Shown: positions 23,503 to 32,408, numbered from the stretch's first letter. The stretch: DNA of 64,000 bases from Phytoactinopolyspora halophila (GCF_003287285.1 NZ_QMIG01000023.1:1-64000), one strand, 5' to 3'. Numbers and translations are program-made. The notes: generated by a model from the letters alone, not told the origin.

Positions 23503-23532
23503 TTGACAATGGTTGTCAGTTTACCTGAGAAT
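23503..23532 (+). promoter_or_regulatory. znuA promoter, apparently leaderless
   Basis: TTGACA (23503-23508) and GAGAAT (23527-23532) are separated by 18 bases. The expected transcript start, about seven bases past the -10 box, coincides with the A of the znuA ATG (23540). There is no convincing ribosome site between, which supports a leaderless mRNA. Confidence 0.6.
23504..23518. promoter_or_regulatory. Zur box (zinc-responsive operator)
   Basis: TGACAATGGTTGTCA is a perfect 15-base palindrome (TGACAA, TGG, TTGTCA) overlapping the -35 box of the znuA promoter. It resembles the actinobacterial Zur consensus TGaaAATGATTTTCA. Zn-Zur bound here would block RNA polymerase. Confidence 0.75.
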
Positions 23533-23539
23533 CTCTCCC

Positions 23540-24634
23540 ATGAGAACTCGCCTACCCGTCCGCTCGCTCGTCGTGCTCGCCGCATCCGGAATGGCCCTCA
23601 CCGGCTGCGGCACAGATGGTGACTCCGAAGCCGCCTCGACCTCGAACGGTGATCCATTTGTCGTCGCAGGGTTCTACCCGCTGGCCTTCGCGGCCGAGCA
23701 CGTCGCCGGCGAACACGGCTCCGTCGTGAACCTCACCCAACCCGGCGTCGATTCCCACGACCTCGAACTCACCGCTCAGCAAGTCGGCCACGTGTCCGAC
23801 GCCGACCTGAACATATACCTCGACGGCTTCCAGCCCGCCGTCGATCAAGCGATCGAGCAGAACAGCTCGGCAGCCGTGATCGACGTCGCCGACCTCGTGG
23901 AGCTGCTTCCCGAGGACGGTGCGAGCGGCCACGACAGCCACGCAGATGACCACACGGACGAAGACGACGAGCACGAGCAAGATCATGATCACGACGAGGA
24001 CGGCCATCACGACGACGAGAGCGACCACGAAGACGAGCAAGGGGATGATCACGGGGATGGCGAGCACGACCACGGCGACAGCCATGACCACAGCCACGAC
24101 CACGGCGACGGCGACGGCGATCCACACCTGTGGCTGGACCCCACGAACATGGTGACGATCACGCGGTCCATCGCCGACGAGCTCGCCGAGATCGACCCCG
24201 ACAACGCCGAGGACTACCAGAACAATGCCGACGAACTCGTCCAGGAGCTGGAGACGCTCGACGACGAGTTCCACGAGGGCCTCGCGCAATGCGAGCGCTC
24301 TCTCATCGTCGTCAGCCACGAAGCATTCGGCTACCTGACACACCGCTACGAGATGGAGCAGCTCGGCGTGGCAGGGCTAGACCCCGACTCCGAACCGTCT
24401 CCCGCCCGGGTGGCCGAGGTGCACGACACGATCGAGTCGAACGACATCACCACCGTCTTCTACGAGCCACTGACCAGCGCGGACATCGTCCAAACCGTCG
24501 CCGACGACCTCGGGCTCGAAACGGCCGTACTCGACCCAGTCGAGGGCCTGACCGACGAGACGAGCGACGAGGACTACCTCAGCTTGATGCGGCAGAATCT
24601 CGACGCGCTTCGAACCGCGAACGGCTGCACCTGA
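23540..24634 (+). CDS. znuA: Zinc ABC transporter substrate-binding lipoprotein
   Basis: 364-aa cluster A-I binding protein. A lipoprotein signal peptide ends in the lipobox LTGC (Cys at about 23). The binding fold is interrupted around residues 130-195 by a long His/Asp/Glu loop with many HD and HDH repeats, the zinc-sequestering loop typical of ZnuA. After it come HLWLDP and the conserved SHEAFGYL block. The Zur box and the downstream znuC and znuB genes support zinc specificity over manganese. Confidence 0.93.
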   Translation: MRTRLPVRSLVVLAASGMALTGCGTDGDSEAASTSNGDPFVVAGFYPLAFAAEHVAGEHGSVVNLTQPGVDSHDLELTAQQVGHVSDADLNIYLDGFQPAVDQAIEQNSSAAVIDVADLVELLPEDGASGHDSHADDHTDEDDEHEQDHDHDEDGHHDDESDHEDEQGDDHGDGEHDHGDSHDHSHDHGDGDGDPHLWLDPTNMVTITRSIADELAEIDPDNAEDYQNNADELVQELETLDDEFHEGLAQCERSLIVVSHEAFGYLTHRYEMEQLGVAGLDPDSEPSPARVAEVHDTIESNDITTVFYEPLTSADIVQTVADDLGLETAVLDPVEGLTDETSDEDYLSLMRQNLDALRTANGCT

Positions 24635-24778
24635 CCGCTCCGCCTCGCAACGAGTAGCGTCTGCTTCTATGGACTGCAACGGCACGGCCACCTCGCGCGC
24701 CGAGGGAGACGTTGCGCGGGGAACGGGCATCAGACGATGCTCCGCGAGACGTCGTTTCCATGTGGGGGTGAAGGGCCG

Positions 24779-25537
24779 ATGAACGCACCCGTGGTCGAGG
24801 CTCGTCACCTGACCGTCGAGCTGGGCGAGCGGCCCGTCTTGCACGAGGTCGACTTCCACGTGAACGAAGGCGAGGTCGTGACCTTGCTCGGCGCGAACGG
24901 TTCCGGCAAGTCGACACTCGTGCGTGCCGTCGCGGGCCTCGTTCCCGTCACCAGCGGCGAGATCACCCTGTTCGGGCAGCCTCAACGATCCTTTCGGGCG
25001 TGGAAACGCATCGGCTACGTGCCCCAGCGCCTGACCGCGACCGGAGGCGTCCCGGCCACAGTGCGGGAGGTCGTCAGTTCCGGGAGGCTCGCTCACCGGC
25101 GGCCCTTCCTGCCAGCGTCGCGGGCTGACCGCGACGCTGTCGAGTGGGCGATCGACCTGGTCGGGCTCAGCGACCGCATCAACGACGGCATCCAGACCCT
25201 GTCGGGCGGCCAGCAGCAGCGCGTGCTCATCGCACGGGCCGCCGCCGGCACCCCTGACCTCCTGGTGCTCGACGAGCCCAACGCGGGGCTCGACTGGCGC
25301 AGCCAGGAAGCGTTCGCGCGGTCACTGCGCACCTTCGTCGCCTCGGGCCGCACGGTCCTGGTGGTACTCCATGACATGGGCCCACTCGCACCGCTCGTGG
25401 ACCGTGGCGTGGTACTGGACGCCGGACGCGTCACCCACGATGGGCCCCTACCGGTACCCGCCGGGGCGGCTGGCATGCCCGACGACCACCGCCACACCAC
25501 GGGCGAGCAGACCGGTCCCTTCGGATGGATCTCGTGA
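24779..25537 (+). CDS. znuC: Zinc ABC transporter ATP-binding protein
   Basis: 252-aa ATPase energising zinc uptake. Walker A GANGSGKST, signature LSGGQQQR, Walker B LLVLDEPNAGLD and the switch His in LHDMG are all present. The C-terminal tail has a few histidines (PDDHRHTTG). The ATG at 24779 follows GGTGAAGGG. It lies 144 bases after znuA, a gap with only a small hairpin (GCATC..GATGC), and overlaps znuB by 13 bases if znuB starts at 25525. Confidence 0.93.
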   Translation: MNAPVVEARHLTVELGERPVLHEVDFHVNEGEVVTLLGANGSGKSTLVRAVAGLVPVTSGEITLFGQPQRSFRAWKRIGYVPQRLTATGGVPATVREVVSSGRLAHRRPFLPASRADRDAVEWAIDLVGLSDRINDGIQTLSGGQQQRVLIARAAAGTPDLLVLDEPNAGLDWRSQEAFARSLRTFVASGRTVLVVLHDMGPLAPLVDRGVVLDAGRVTHDGPLPVPAGAAGMPDDHRHTTGEQTGPFGWIS

Positions 25538-26541
25538 TCATGAATATCGTCACCGAGCTGTTGAGCTACGACTTCATGCGACGGGCCCTCATCGCGGCGC
25601 TGCTGACCGGCCTCGCCGCGCCCGCCGTCGGCGCCTACCTCGTCCATCGCAGGCTCGCGCTGATGGGCGACGGGATCGGGCACGTGGCACTCACCGGTGT
25701 CGCTGTCGGCCTGCTCACCGGATGGGCACCGGTCTGGACGGCGGTCGTGGTGGCGATCGCCGGGTCCATCACCATCGAGCTTGTCCGGGCGTACGGCAAG
25801 GCATCGGCCGACGTCGCCCTGGCCATGCTCTTCTACGGTGGGATCGCCGGCGGGGTCCTGCTGACCGGATTGGCCGGAAGCACCGCGGCGACACTCAACA
25901 CGTACCTGTTCGGCTCGATCACCACCGTGTCACCCGCGGACCTGTGGGTCATCGGCATCCTCGCGGCGGTCGTCGCCGCGCTGGCCGTCGGTCTCGCGCC
26001 ACAACTGTTCGCCATCTGCCAGGACGAGGAGTTCGCCCGGGCCACCGGCATGCCGGCTCGCCTCTACAGCATCCTCATCGCGGTCATGGCGGCCGTCACC
26101 GTTGCCGTGGCGATGCGCACCGTGGGACTCCTTCTGGTCAGCGCGCTCATGGTCGTTCCCGTCGCGACGGCGATGCAGCTCACCCGCGGCTTTCGCACCA
26201 CGTTCCTCCTGGCGCTGACCTTGGGCGTGGTTCCATCACTGAGTGGCGTGGTGTTCGCGTTCCACGTCGACGTCGCGCCCGGCGCCAGCATCGTCGTGCT
26301 CGCGCTCGCGGGCTTCGTCCTGTCCTGGCCACTGGGCACGCTCGTACGCCGGATGCGCGCGAGGGAGGACGTCGCCGGGGAGGATCCACGCATCACCGGC
26401 GAGCACATACCGACCGAGGACCATCCGCACGAGCACGACGACGAATGCGGCCATCCGGCCGTGGTCCACGGCGACCACACCGACTACCTGCACGACGGGC
26501 ATCTGCACGCGCCACACGGCAGGCACTACGACGAGCACTGA
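25525..26541 (+). CDS. znuB: Zinc ABC transporter permease with His-rich tail
   Basis: About 338 aa. Eight or nine membrane helices of the ABC-3 family, with the cytoplasmic coupling segment around LAPQLFAICQDEEFARATGMP. After the last helix (near residue 280) there is a cytoplasmic tail of about 50 residues with about a dozen histidines plus Cys and acidic residues (HPHEHDDECGH; HDGHLHAPHGRH). Such a tail is not part of the core fold and may buffer zinc at the exit site. An alternative ATG lies at 25540. Confidence 0.92.
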   Translation: MDLVIMNIVTELLSYDFMRRALIAALLTGLAAPAVGAYLVHRRLALMGDGIGHVALTGVAVGLLTGWAPVWTAVVVAIAGSITIELVRAYGKASADVALAMLFYGGIAGGVLLTGLAGSTAATLNTYLFGSITTVSPADLWVIGILAAVVAALAVGLAPQLFAICQDEEFARATGMPARLYSILIAVMAAVTVAVAMRTVGLLLVSALMVVPVATAMQLTRGFRTTFLLALTLGVVPSLSGVVFAFHVDVAPGASIVVLALAGFVLSWPLGTLVRRMRAREDVAGEDPRITGEHIPTEDHPHEHDDECGHPAVVHGDHTDYLHDGHLHAPHGRHYDEH

Positions 26542-26557
26542 CCTCGGCGCCTCGGTG

Positions 26558-26571
26558 GGATGCCGGCATCC
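26558..26571. promoter_or_regulatory. 14-base palindrome between znuB and cmtR
   Basis: GGATGCCGGCATCC is a perfect palindrome without a loop, 17 bases after the znuB stop and 24 bases before the predicted -35 of the cmtR-like gene. It may be an operator; without a loop it is a poor terminator. Confidence 0.3.
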
Positions 26572-26594
26572 GCGTCAACCATGTGGACGCCCGT

Positions 26595-26625
26595 TTGGCA
26601 CATGATTCAGCTTGCGCTGTATAGT
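26595..26625 (+). promoter_or_regulatory. Promoter of the CmtR-like gene, apparently leaderless
   Basis: TTGGCA (26595-26600) and TATAGT (26620-26625) are separated by 19 bases. Transcription would begin at about 26632-26633, the start codon itself. No ribosome site is visible. The long spacer is common in promoters of metal-responsive genes. Confidence 0.5.
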
Positions 26626-26632
26626 TCAGTCC

Positions 26633-26986
26633 ATGCTGACGCTTGCTTCCCGGCTCGACGCCATGAACCGGCTCGGGCGGGCCCTGGCCGATCCCACCCG
26701 GTGTCAGATACTGCTCTCGCTGCTCGACGGCCCAGCCTATCCGGGTCAGTTGGCCAAAGACCTGGAACTGAGCCGCAGCAACGTGTCCAATCACCTGACC
26801 TGCCTGCGCGGATGCGGGATCGTCGTCGGCGTCCCGGAAGGACGCCAGATGCGCTACGAGATCGCCGATGCACACCTCTCCTCGGCACTTGCCGAACTGC
26901 TCGGCGTCGTCCTGGCAGTCGACACCGGTGACGAGTGCGCCGACGACCACGCACCGGACAGCATGACGGCGGTGGAGATTCCATGA
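26633..26986 (+). CDS. cmtR: CmtR-like cadmium/lead-sensing ArsR/SmtB regulator
   Basis: 117-aa winged-helix repressor closely resembling mycobacterial CmtR. Cys57 and Cys61 in the recognition-helix region (NHLTCLRGCGIVV) and Cys102 near the C-terminus (VDTGDEC) fall at the same numbers as the metal ligands of M. tuberculosis CmtR. The N-terminal Cys4 of that protein is Leu here (MLTL). It should release DNA on binding Cd or Pb. The stop overlaps the efflux gene by 4 bases (ATGA), making a regulator-effector operon. Confidence 0.88.
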   Translation: MLTLASRLDAMNRLGRALADPTRCQILLSLLDGPAYPGQLAKDLELSRSNVSNHLTCLRGCGIVVGVPEGRQMRYEIADAHLSSALAELLGVVLAVDTGDECADDHAPDSMTAVEIP

Positions 26987-27699
26987 CCACCGACGGAGTC
27001 GTGACACCACAACGCGCCACGGTGCTGCGTCGCCGGGTCCGGCTGGTCGTCGCCGCCACCATCACGTACAACGTGATCGAGGCCGTTATCGCTATCACCG
27101 CCGGCAGCCTCGCGTCGTCGGGTGCCCTGATCGCCTTCGGGCTGGACTCCACCGTGGAAGTGGTCTCGGCCGGTGCCGTCGCCTGGCAGTTCTCCGGGCG
27201 AGACCACGAAGCGCGCGAGCGCGTCGCGCTTCGGATCGTGGCGTTCTCGTTCTTCGCCCTGGCCGCCTACGTGACGTTCGACACGCTGCGTGCTCTGATC
27301 GGCGCGAACGAGGCCGACCACAGCAGCATCGGCATCACGCTGGCCACCGTGAGCCTGCTCGTCATGCCGTTGCTCTCCTGGATCGAACGCCGCACCGGGC
27401 GCGAACTCGGCTCGGCCAGCGTCGTCGCCGACTCGAAACAGACCCTGATCTGCTCCTATCTTTCGGCTGTCCTGCTCGCCGGCCTGGTGCTGAACTCGAC
27501 GCTCGGCTGGTGGTGGGCCGATCCGCTGGCCGCCCTCGTCATCGCCGGCTTCGCCGTCCGCGAAGGCATGGAAGCCTGGCGCGGCGACACCTGCGCAGCC
27601 CCGGTCGGGGCGCTCCTCACCGACCCGGAGACCGACCTCGACGACGAGTGCGGCGACGGATGCACCGGAGCGTGCTGCTCCACTACCACCGAGAACTGA
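26983..27699 (+). CDS. CDF-like heavy-metal cation transporter coupled to CmtR
   Basis: 238-aa membrane protein with about six helices, related to cation diffusion facilitators. The usual His-x-x-x-Asp pair of helix 2 is replaced by ALIAFGLDS, and helix 5 has VVADSKQT, a subgroup typically found next to ArsR regulators. The C-terminus DDECGDGCTGACC carries four cysteines, fitting a soft-metal ligand. The normal CDF cytoplasmic ferredoxin-like domain is absent. It takes the place of the CmtA P-type ATPase found with mycobacterial CmtR. It ends in a 17-base convergent overlap with the amidase gene. Confidence 0.8.
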   Translation: MTTDGVVTPQRATVLRRRVRLVVAATITYNVIEAVIAITAGSLASSGALIAFGLDSTVEVVSAGAVAWQFSGRDHEARERVALRIVAFSFFALAAYVTFDTLRALIGANEADHSSIGITLATVSLLVMPLLSWIERRTGRELGSASVVADSKQTLICSYLSAVLLAGLVLNSTLGWWWADPLAALVIAGFAVREGMEAWRGDTCAAPVGALLTDPETDLDDECGDGCTGACCSTTTEN

Positions 27700-28858
27700 T
27701 CGTACCCGTAGCACCCCTAGCCTCCTCGACCACGGCCGCGACCGCCAGCAGGCGCTCTTCCGCGAACCAGGAGCCGACGAGCTGCAACGACGCGGGAAGC
27801 TCCCCATCGGCGCGCGGCACCGGAAGTGCCGCCGCCGGAAGGCCAGCGAGATTCAACGGCACGGTCAGGTACGTCATCCTCGGGTGCTCGTCGGCGCGTG
27901 GCGGAGCCGTGCGCAGGGTCGGCAGCGCCAGGACGTGGTGTTCGTCGAGCAGCCTGCCCAGGCGCTCGCGCACCACCCGGCCCACGCGGCGACTCCGCAC
28001 GACATCGGCCGCCGCCAGAGCCTCACCCGCGGTGATGCTGCGCACGTGACGCTCCTCGATCCGGTCGGAACGTTCGAGCAGGTGGCGATGGGCCCAGTAG
28101 CCTTCCGCCGTCATGATGTCGTTGGCCGCGCCGATCCAGTCGTCCCACTCGCGAATGAACACGTCGACATACGTCACTCCCGCGGCCGCGAGAGCGGCGT
28201 CGATCGCGTCGTCGACGGCGGGGTCGATGTCGGGGATCCGCAGCCGCGCCGCCGTCCGCGGGACCTCACTCCGGGACGCGATCTGGAAACCGGGCTCCAT
28301 CAGGCTCATGCCCAGCGCGAGCCCGGCGACGTCGCGCGCCAGCGGTCCCACGGTATCGAGAGTCCTGGAGAATTCGACGACACCGTGCGTGGGAATCCGG
28401 CCAGCCGTGGTCTTCAGACCGGCAATACCGCAGCACGCCGCCGGCACCCGGACCGATCCCCCGGTGTCCGTACCGTAGGCGACATCCGCCTCGCCCCGCG
28501 CCACCGCAACCGCCGAGCCGCTGGATGAACCACCAGGCAGCCGCTCGGGATCGAGCGGGTTCACGGGCGTGCCAGTCCACGCGTTGGTGCCGTCGATGCG
28601 CCGGCAGAGCTCGACGAGGTTGGTCTTGCCGACGATCCGCGCTCCCTGCTGGCGAGCCGTGGCCACCACGGGCGCGTCGAGGACGGCGGGTTGTGCGTCC
28701 TCCGCGACGGCCCGGCATCCCGCCGTCGTCGGCGTGCCGGCCACGTCGATGCAATCCTTCACGGCCAGGCGCGGCCCGATCCCGTGCCCGTGCCCGGCGG
28801 CATCGGCATCGGCATCGGCATCGGCATCGAGCCGCAGTATCCACGTCGCGTCTGTCAT
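27683..28858 (-). CDS. Amidase signature family hydrolase
   Basis: About 391-aa amidohydrolase. The Ser-cisSer-Lys triad is visible: Lys in LAVKDCIDV, cis-Ser in PGGSSSGSAVA and nucleophilic Ser in GTDTGGSVRVPA. It is shorter than typical members (450-500 aa) because of a compact C-terminal half. The N-terminus contains DADADADADA, encoded by a hexanucleotide repeat, which may be a flexible leader. Substrate unknown; the family includes indoleacetamide, allophanate and other amide hydrolases. A GTG directly precedes the chosen ATG. Confidence 0.85.
   Translation of the reverse strand: MTDATWILRLDADADADADAAGHGHGIGPRLAVKDCIDVAGTPTTAGCRAVAEDAQPAVLDAPVVATARQQGARIVGKTNLVELCRRIDGTNAWTGTPVNPLDPERLPGGSSSGSAVAVARGEADVAYGTDTGGSVRVPAACCGIAGLKTTAGRIPTHGVVEFSRTLDTVGPLARDVAGLALGMSLMEPGFQIASRSEVPRTAARLRIPDIDPAVDDAIDAALAAAGVTYVDVFIREWDDWIGAANDIMTAEGYWAHRHLLERSDRIEERHVRSITAGEALAAADVVRSRRVGRVVRERLGRLLDEHHVLALPTLRTAPPRADEHPRMTYLTVPLNLAGLPAAALPVPRADGELPASLQLVGSWFAEERLLAVAAVVEEARGATGTISSRW
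28801..28830. repeat. Five tandem copies of a hexanucleotide inside the amidase gene
   Basis: CATCGG repeated four times then CATCGA, encoding alternating Asp-Ala on the minus strand near the amidase N-terminus. Because the unit is six bases, gain or loss changes protein length by two residues without a frameshift. Confidence 0.75.
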
Positions 28859-28915
28859 CACGCGCTCGATCCTGCCGCACGACCGAAACAGCCCACAACG
28901 GACGCCCTGGGCTCA

Positions 28916-28983
28916 ACTTGTTGGGTCTGCGGAACGTCCAGAAGGCTATTCAGGGCTCTGGACGTTCCGCAGACCCAACAAGT
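28916..28983. terminator. Long perfect inverted repeat (type D), probable uppS terminator
   Basis: Two 27-base arms (28916-28942 and 28957-28983) are perfect reverse complements around a 14-base loop, starting ACTTGTTGGGTCTGCGG. It begins 37 bases beyond the uppS stop (minus strand) and 57 bases before the amidase start. No U-tract follows. The architecture matches families A and B, but the sequence is unrelated. Confidence 0.75.
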
Positions 28984-29020
28984 GAGTCCCCGCGCACAGA
29001 AGGCGACCCGACCCGGAAGC

Positions 29021-29812
29021 TCAGACCGCAGGAGCGGCCGGATCGGCGCCGCCGTAGCGGCGGTCGCGCCGTGCGTAAGATTCGATGGCGCGCCAGAAGT
29101 CCCGGCGGTCGAAGTCCGGCCACAAGGTGTCGAGAAACACCATCTCGGCATAGGCCGACTGCCACAGCATGAAGTTCGACGTGCGCTGCTCCCCCGACGA
29201 ACGGACGAACAGGTCGACGTCGGGAAGATCGGGATTGTAGAGATACTTCGCCAGCGTGCGATCACTCACCCGGTTCGGCTTGACCTTTCCGGCAGCGACA
29301 TCGGCCGCCAGCGCGGCGGCAGCGTCACCGAGTTCAGCCCGGCCGCCATAGTTCACGCAAAACTGCAAGGTGATGACGTCGTTGTGCCGGGTACGCCGCT
29401 CGGCGTCGGCCAGCTCGTCGATCACACTCTTCCACAAGCGCGGCCTCCGGCCCGCCCACCGGACCCGCACACCCAACCCGTCGAGCTCGTCGCGACGCCG
29501 GTGGATCACATCGCGGTTGAAACCCATGAGGAAACGGACCTCGTCAGGCGAACGCCGCCAGTTCTCCGTCGAGAACGCGTACGCGGACAAACACGAGATC
29601 CCGAGCTCGATGGCGCCGTGGATGACATCCAGCAGCGCCGCCTCGCCTGCCTCGTGACCCTTCGTGCGAGGCAATCCACGGCTGTTAGCCCAGCGGCCAT
29701 TGCCGTCCATCACCAGCGCCACGTGCCTCGGGAGCAGCTCCGCGGGAATCTCCGGCGGTCTCGCGCCCGACGGGTGCGGCGTCGGCACGTCATACTGCCG
29801 GCGACGGGTCAT
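29021..29812 (-). CDS. uppS: Isoprenyl transferase (cis-prenyl diphosphate synthase)
   Basis: 263-aa cis-prenyltransferase making the C50/C55 lipid carrier for cell-wall synthesis. The catalytic Asp lies in VMDGNGRWA, followed by the AFSTENW and RxxxRxSGExR-type motifs ([11 protein letters not shown]). The N-terminal 25 residues are Pro/Arg-rich and variable. The ATG overlaps the recO stop by four bases, so the pair forms the conserved recO-uppS operon. Confidence 0.95.
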   Translation of the reverse strand: MTRRRQYDVPTPHPSGARPPEIPAELLPRHVALVMDGNGRWANSRGLPRTKGHEAGEAALLDVIHGAIELGISCLSAYAFSTENWRRSPDEVRFLMGFNRDVIHRRRDELDGLGVRVRWAGRRPRLWKSVIDELADAERRTRHNDVITLQFCVNYGGRAELGDAAAALAADVAAGKVKPNRVSDRTLAKYLYNPDLPDVDLFVRSSGEQRTSNFMLWQSAYAEMVFLDTLWPDFDRRDFWRAIESYARRDRRYGGADPAAPAV

Positions 29813-30669
29813 GCCTGTTCCACCTCCGCATCACCGATCTCGCGATACAGCCGCTCCACTTCGCTGGTCGCGCTCGGCTCCTCACGCACTCCGCCGCCAC
29901 CCCTCGTCCCTCGAGCCACCGACTCCGCTTGCTCGTCGCCTCGCCGCTCCACGAACTGGAGGGACCGCAATCCCCGCTCCAGATGCCACTGCAAGAACGC
30001 GGCCGTGATCCCGCTCGCGTCGCGCCGCGCCCGCGCATCGCTGGCGTCGGCAACGGGCCAATCACCCGTCAACAACGCGCTCAGCAACGCCACCGCCTCC
30101 GGCGACGGGACGACCGTACCGGGCGGGCGGCACGCGGTGCACACCATGCCGCCCGCCTGGACGGAAAACAGCCGGTGCGGGCCGTCGGCCGCGCATCGCG
30201 CGCACTCCGCGAAACTCGGCGCGAACCCGGCGATAGACAGGCCCCGCAGCACGAACGCGTCGAGCACCAGGCCGGCATCGTGCTCACCATGCGCGAGCGC
30301 GCGCAGCGCTCCCAGAAGCAGCAGGTAATGTTGAAGCGCCGGCTCCCGCTCCTCCGCCGTGAGCCGTTCGGCGGTTTCGAGGACGGCCGTGCCGGCCGTG
30401 TAGCTGCCATAGTCCGCGCAGATGGTCCTGCCGAAGGGGTCGAGTGTCTCCACCTGGGTGACGACGTCGAGGGTACGGCCCGTGGCGAGCTGAAGGTCGA
30501 CGTGCATGAACGGCTCGAGCCGCGCCCCGAACCGGCTGGACGTGCGACGTACACCCTTGCCGACGACACGTATCCGGCCGTGGGCCCGGGTCAGCACGGT
30601 GATGATGCGGTCGGCTTCGCCCAGCTTCTGAGTCCGCAGCACGATCCCCTCATCACGGTAGAGACTCAC
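29809..30669 (-). CDS. recO: DNA repair protein RecO
   Basis: 286-aa recombination mediator helping RecR load RecA on gapped DNA. The OB-fold starts at [19 protein letters not shown]. The zinc finger reads CARC ... CTAC. A C-terminal insert of about 25 residues rich in Gly, Arg and Glu (after ERRGDEQ) interrupts the usual ending. The start is the GTG at 30669, six residues into a frame open further upstream; GGAGAC precedes it. Inverted repeat A2 lies 68-124 bases upstream. Confidence 0.92.
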   Translation of the reverse strand: MSLYRDEGIVLRTQKLGEADRIITVLTRAHGRIRVVGKGVRRTSSRFGARLEPFMHVDLQLATGRTLDVVTQVETLDPFGRTICADYGSYTAGTAVLETAERLTAEEREPALQHYLLLLGALRALAHGEHDAGLVLDAFVLRGLSIAGFAPSFAECARCAADGPHRLFSVQAGGMVCTACRPPGTVVPSPEAVALLSALLTGDWPVADASDARARRDASGITAAFLQWHLERGLRSLQFVERRGDEQAESVARGTRGGGGVREEPSATSEVERLYREIGDAEVEQA

Positions 30670-30736
30670 GTCTCCATTGTCCGCCACCGCACCAACACGC
30701 GCCGACGCCCCCACTCCCCGGCCCGGCCCGCCCCAA

Positions 30737-30793
30737 CCGATGATCATGAACACTACTCGCTCTATACGAACGACTAGTGTTCATGATCATCGG
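30737..30793. repeat. Family A long inverted repeat (copy A2), probable dacB terminator
   Basis: Arms of 19 bases (30737-30755, 30775-30793) are perfect, with core ATGATCATGAACACTA; a further TCG/CGA pairs inside after one mismatch. It begins 28 bases beyond the dacB-like stop on the minus strand and precedes recO. The loop differs from copies A1 and A3. Confidence 0.85.
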
Positions 30794-30821
30794 AGAAAGG
30801 GGGAGGGGGCGGGGTGGGTCG

Positions 30822-32408
30822 TCAGCAGGCTTTGACCCAGGAGCACTCGACGTCGCCGGGCTGCTCGACGGGCGGGGCCGGAACGCTGAACGTCCCCGTC
30901 GACGTCTCGCCCTCGCCGCCGTGCTCGGCCAGCCGGACGGCGATCCGGTCCTCCAGATCGCTCGGCTTGCCACTCAGATAGTTGTTGAAGATGATCGAGA
31001 ACACCAGCTCCTGATCATCAGCGGTAGTCACGTAGCCAGACAGGGCCGTGGCGCCGGTCAGCGTGCCCGTCTTGGCACGCACGTTTCCTTCGGCCGCCGT
31101 GCCGTCCATCCGGAACCGCAGCGTTCCACCCTCGAACCGCTCCTCGGCACCGGCGAGGGGCATCGACTCGTACCAGGCGTCGAACCACGGCTCGTCCTGG
31201 ATGCCACGCAGGAGGGCGATGAGCTGGTTCGGCGGGACCCAGTTGCGCCGCGCCAGGCCGGACCCGTCGGCGATGGCCATGTCGGATGGATCGACGTCCC
31301 AGCCTTGCAGCGCCTCGCTCACGGCCTCACGCCCGGCCGCCCAGGTACCGGCGTCGGAGCGCTCGCGTCCCATCGCCTTCATCAAGACCTCGGCGTGGCC
31401 GTTGTTGCTGAGCTTCATGAACGGGATGAGCAGCTCGCTCAGGGTCATGGACTCGTGTGACGCGAGCACCTCGGCGCCGTCCGGCGTCTCGCCCACCTCG
31501 ACGTCGCCACGCACCGCGACCCCGCGTTCCTCCAGAGCGTCGTGAAAGACGTGCGCGGCCAGCCCGGTCGGTTCCCACACGGAGCGCCAGACTCGCGCCT
31601 GGCCACCGTCGGTGGCGATGGTTCCGGTGATGCGGATGGTGTTGCTTCCGCGATCCCGGTTGATGCCGATCGAGCGGCCCGTGCCGGCTTCTGTCGTCTC
31701 CGCCTCGTTGATGATCTCGACGTAGTCGTTGTCCGGAATCACCGTGACCTCGGGCTCGTCGCCCACCGTGCTGCCCGGATCCACCTTGATGATGACCGTG
31801 CCGGCGTCGTAGTCCGTGTCCGGGGCGATGCTCAGGGCCGAGATCTGTGCGCTGTAGTAGTACTGTTCGTCGTCCCAGTCCCAGCCGAGCCCCAGCCGGA
31901 CGTCGTCGAACCACGTGTCGTCGGCGACGACGGCGCCGTGGACGCGCTGGATTCCCGCGTCCGCGATCTCGTCAGCCAGCGCCTCGTAGTCTTCGGCCAG
32001 CATCGTCGGATCGCCGGTTCCACGCAGGTACAGATCACCCGCGAGCACCCGCCCCCGCTGCTGGGCATCGGATTCTACCGTGGTGGTGAACGTGTAGTCG
32101 GGGCCGAGCAGCTCCATGGCGGCTGCCGAGGTGACCATCTTCTGGTTCGACGCCGGCATCAGCCGGTTCTCACCGTCACGGTCGTACAGGACGTCACCGG
32201 TCTCGGCGTCAGCGACGACGACCGAGGCCTGGCTGCCATCCATTCGGGGATCGTCGAGAATCTCGTCGATGTCGGCCGCGAGGTCGCTTGCGGCTGGCTC
32301 GTCGAACTGCTCGTCGGCGGATGGAAAGGCCGAGGGAACGACGTTGAAGGCGGCGACGAGGCCGCCCGCGGCGAGTGTGGCAACTACACCCCTGATCGAG
32401 CCGCGCAT
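30822..32408 (-). CDS. dacB: D-alanyl-D-alanine carboxypeptidase/endopeptidase (PBP4, peptidase S13)
   Basis: 528-aa penicillin-binding protein trimming or cleaving peptidoglycan peptides. An N-terminal signal segment (about 1-30) precedes the S13 fold. The three active-site motifs are SNQK (SxxK), SNN (SxN, in LSNNGHAE) and KTG (AKTGTLTG). A long insert between the first and second motifs is the normal S13 feature. The C-terminus ends CSWVKAC, a possible disulfide. A DasR-like palindrome lies 34 bases upstream of the ATG. Confidence 0.92.
   Translation of the reverse strand: MRGSIRGVVATLAAGGLVAAFNVVPSAFPSADEQFDEPAASDLAADIDEILDDPRMDGSQASVVVADAETGDVLYDRDGENRLMPASNQKMVTSAAAMELLGPDYTFTTTVESDAQQRGRVLAGDLYLRGTGDPTMLAEDYEALADEIADAGIQRVHGAVVADDTWFDDVRLGLGWDWDDEQYYYSAQISALSIAPDTDYDAGTVIIKVDPGSTVGDEPEVTVIPDNDYVEIINEAETTEAGTGRSIGINRDRGSNTIRITGTIATDGGQARVWRSVWEPTGLAAHVFHDALEERGVAVRGDVEVGETPDGAEVLASHESMTLSELLIPFMKLSNNGHAEVLMKAMGRERSDAGTWAAGREAVSEALQGWDVDPSDMAIADGSGLARRNWVPPNQLIALLRGIQDEPWFDAWYESMPLAGAEERFEGGTLRFRMDGTAAEGNVRAKTGTLTGATALSGYVTTADDQELVFSIIFNNYLSGKPSDLEDRIAVRLAEHGGEGETSTGTFSVPAPPVEQPGDVECSWVKAC

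Noticed and set aside
28801-28830. Phase-variation switch at the amidase hexamer repeat
   Set aside because: The unit is a multiple of three, so slippage cannot shift the frame.
28916-28983. CRISPR-like or tRNA-like element at the long hairpin
   Set aside because: A single inverted repeat without direct repeats, spacers or cloverleaf.
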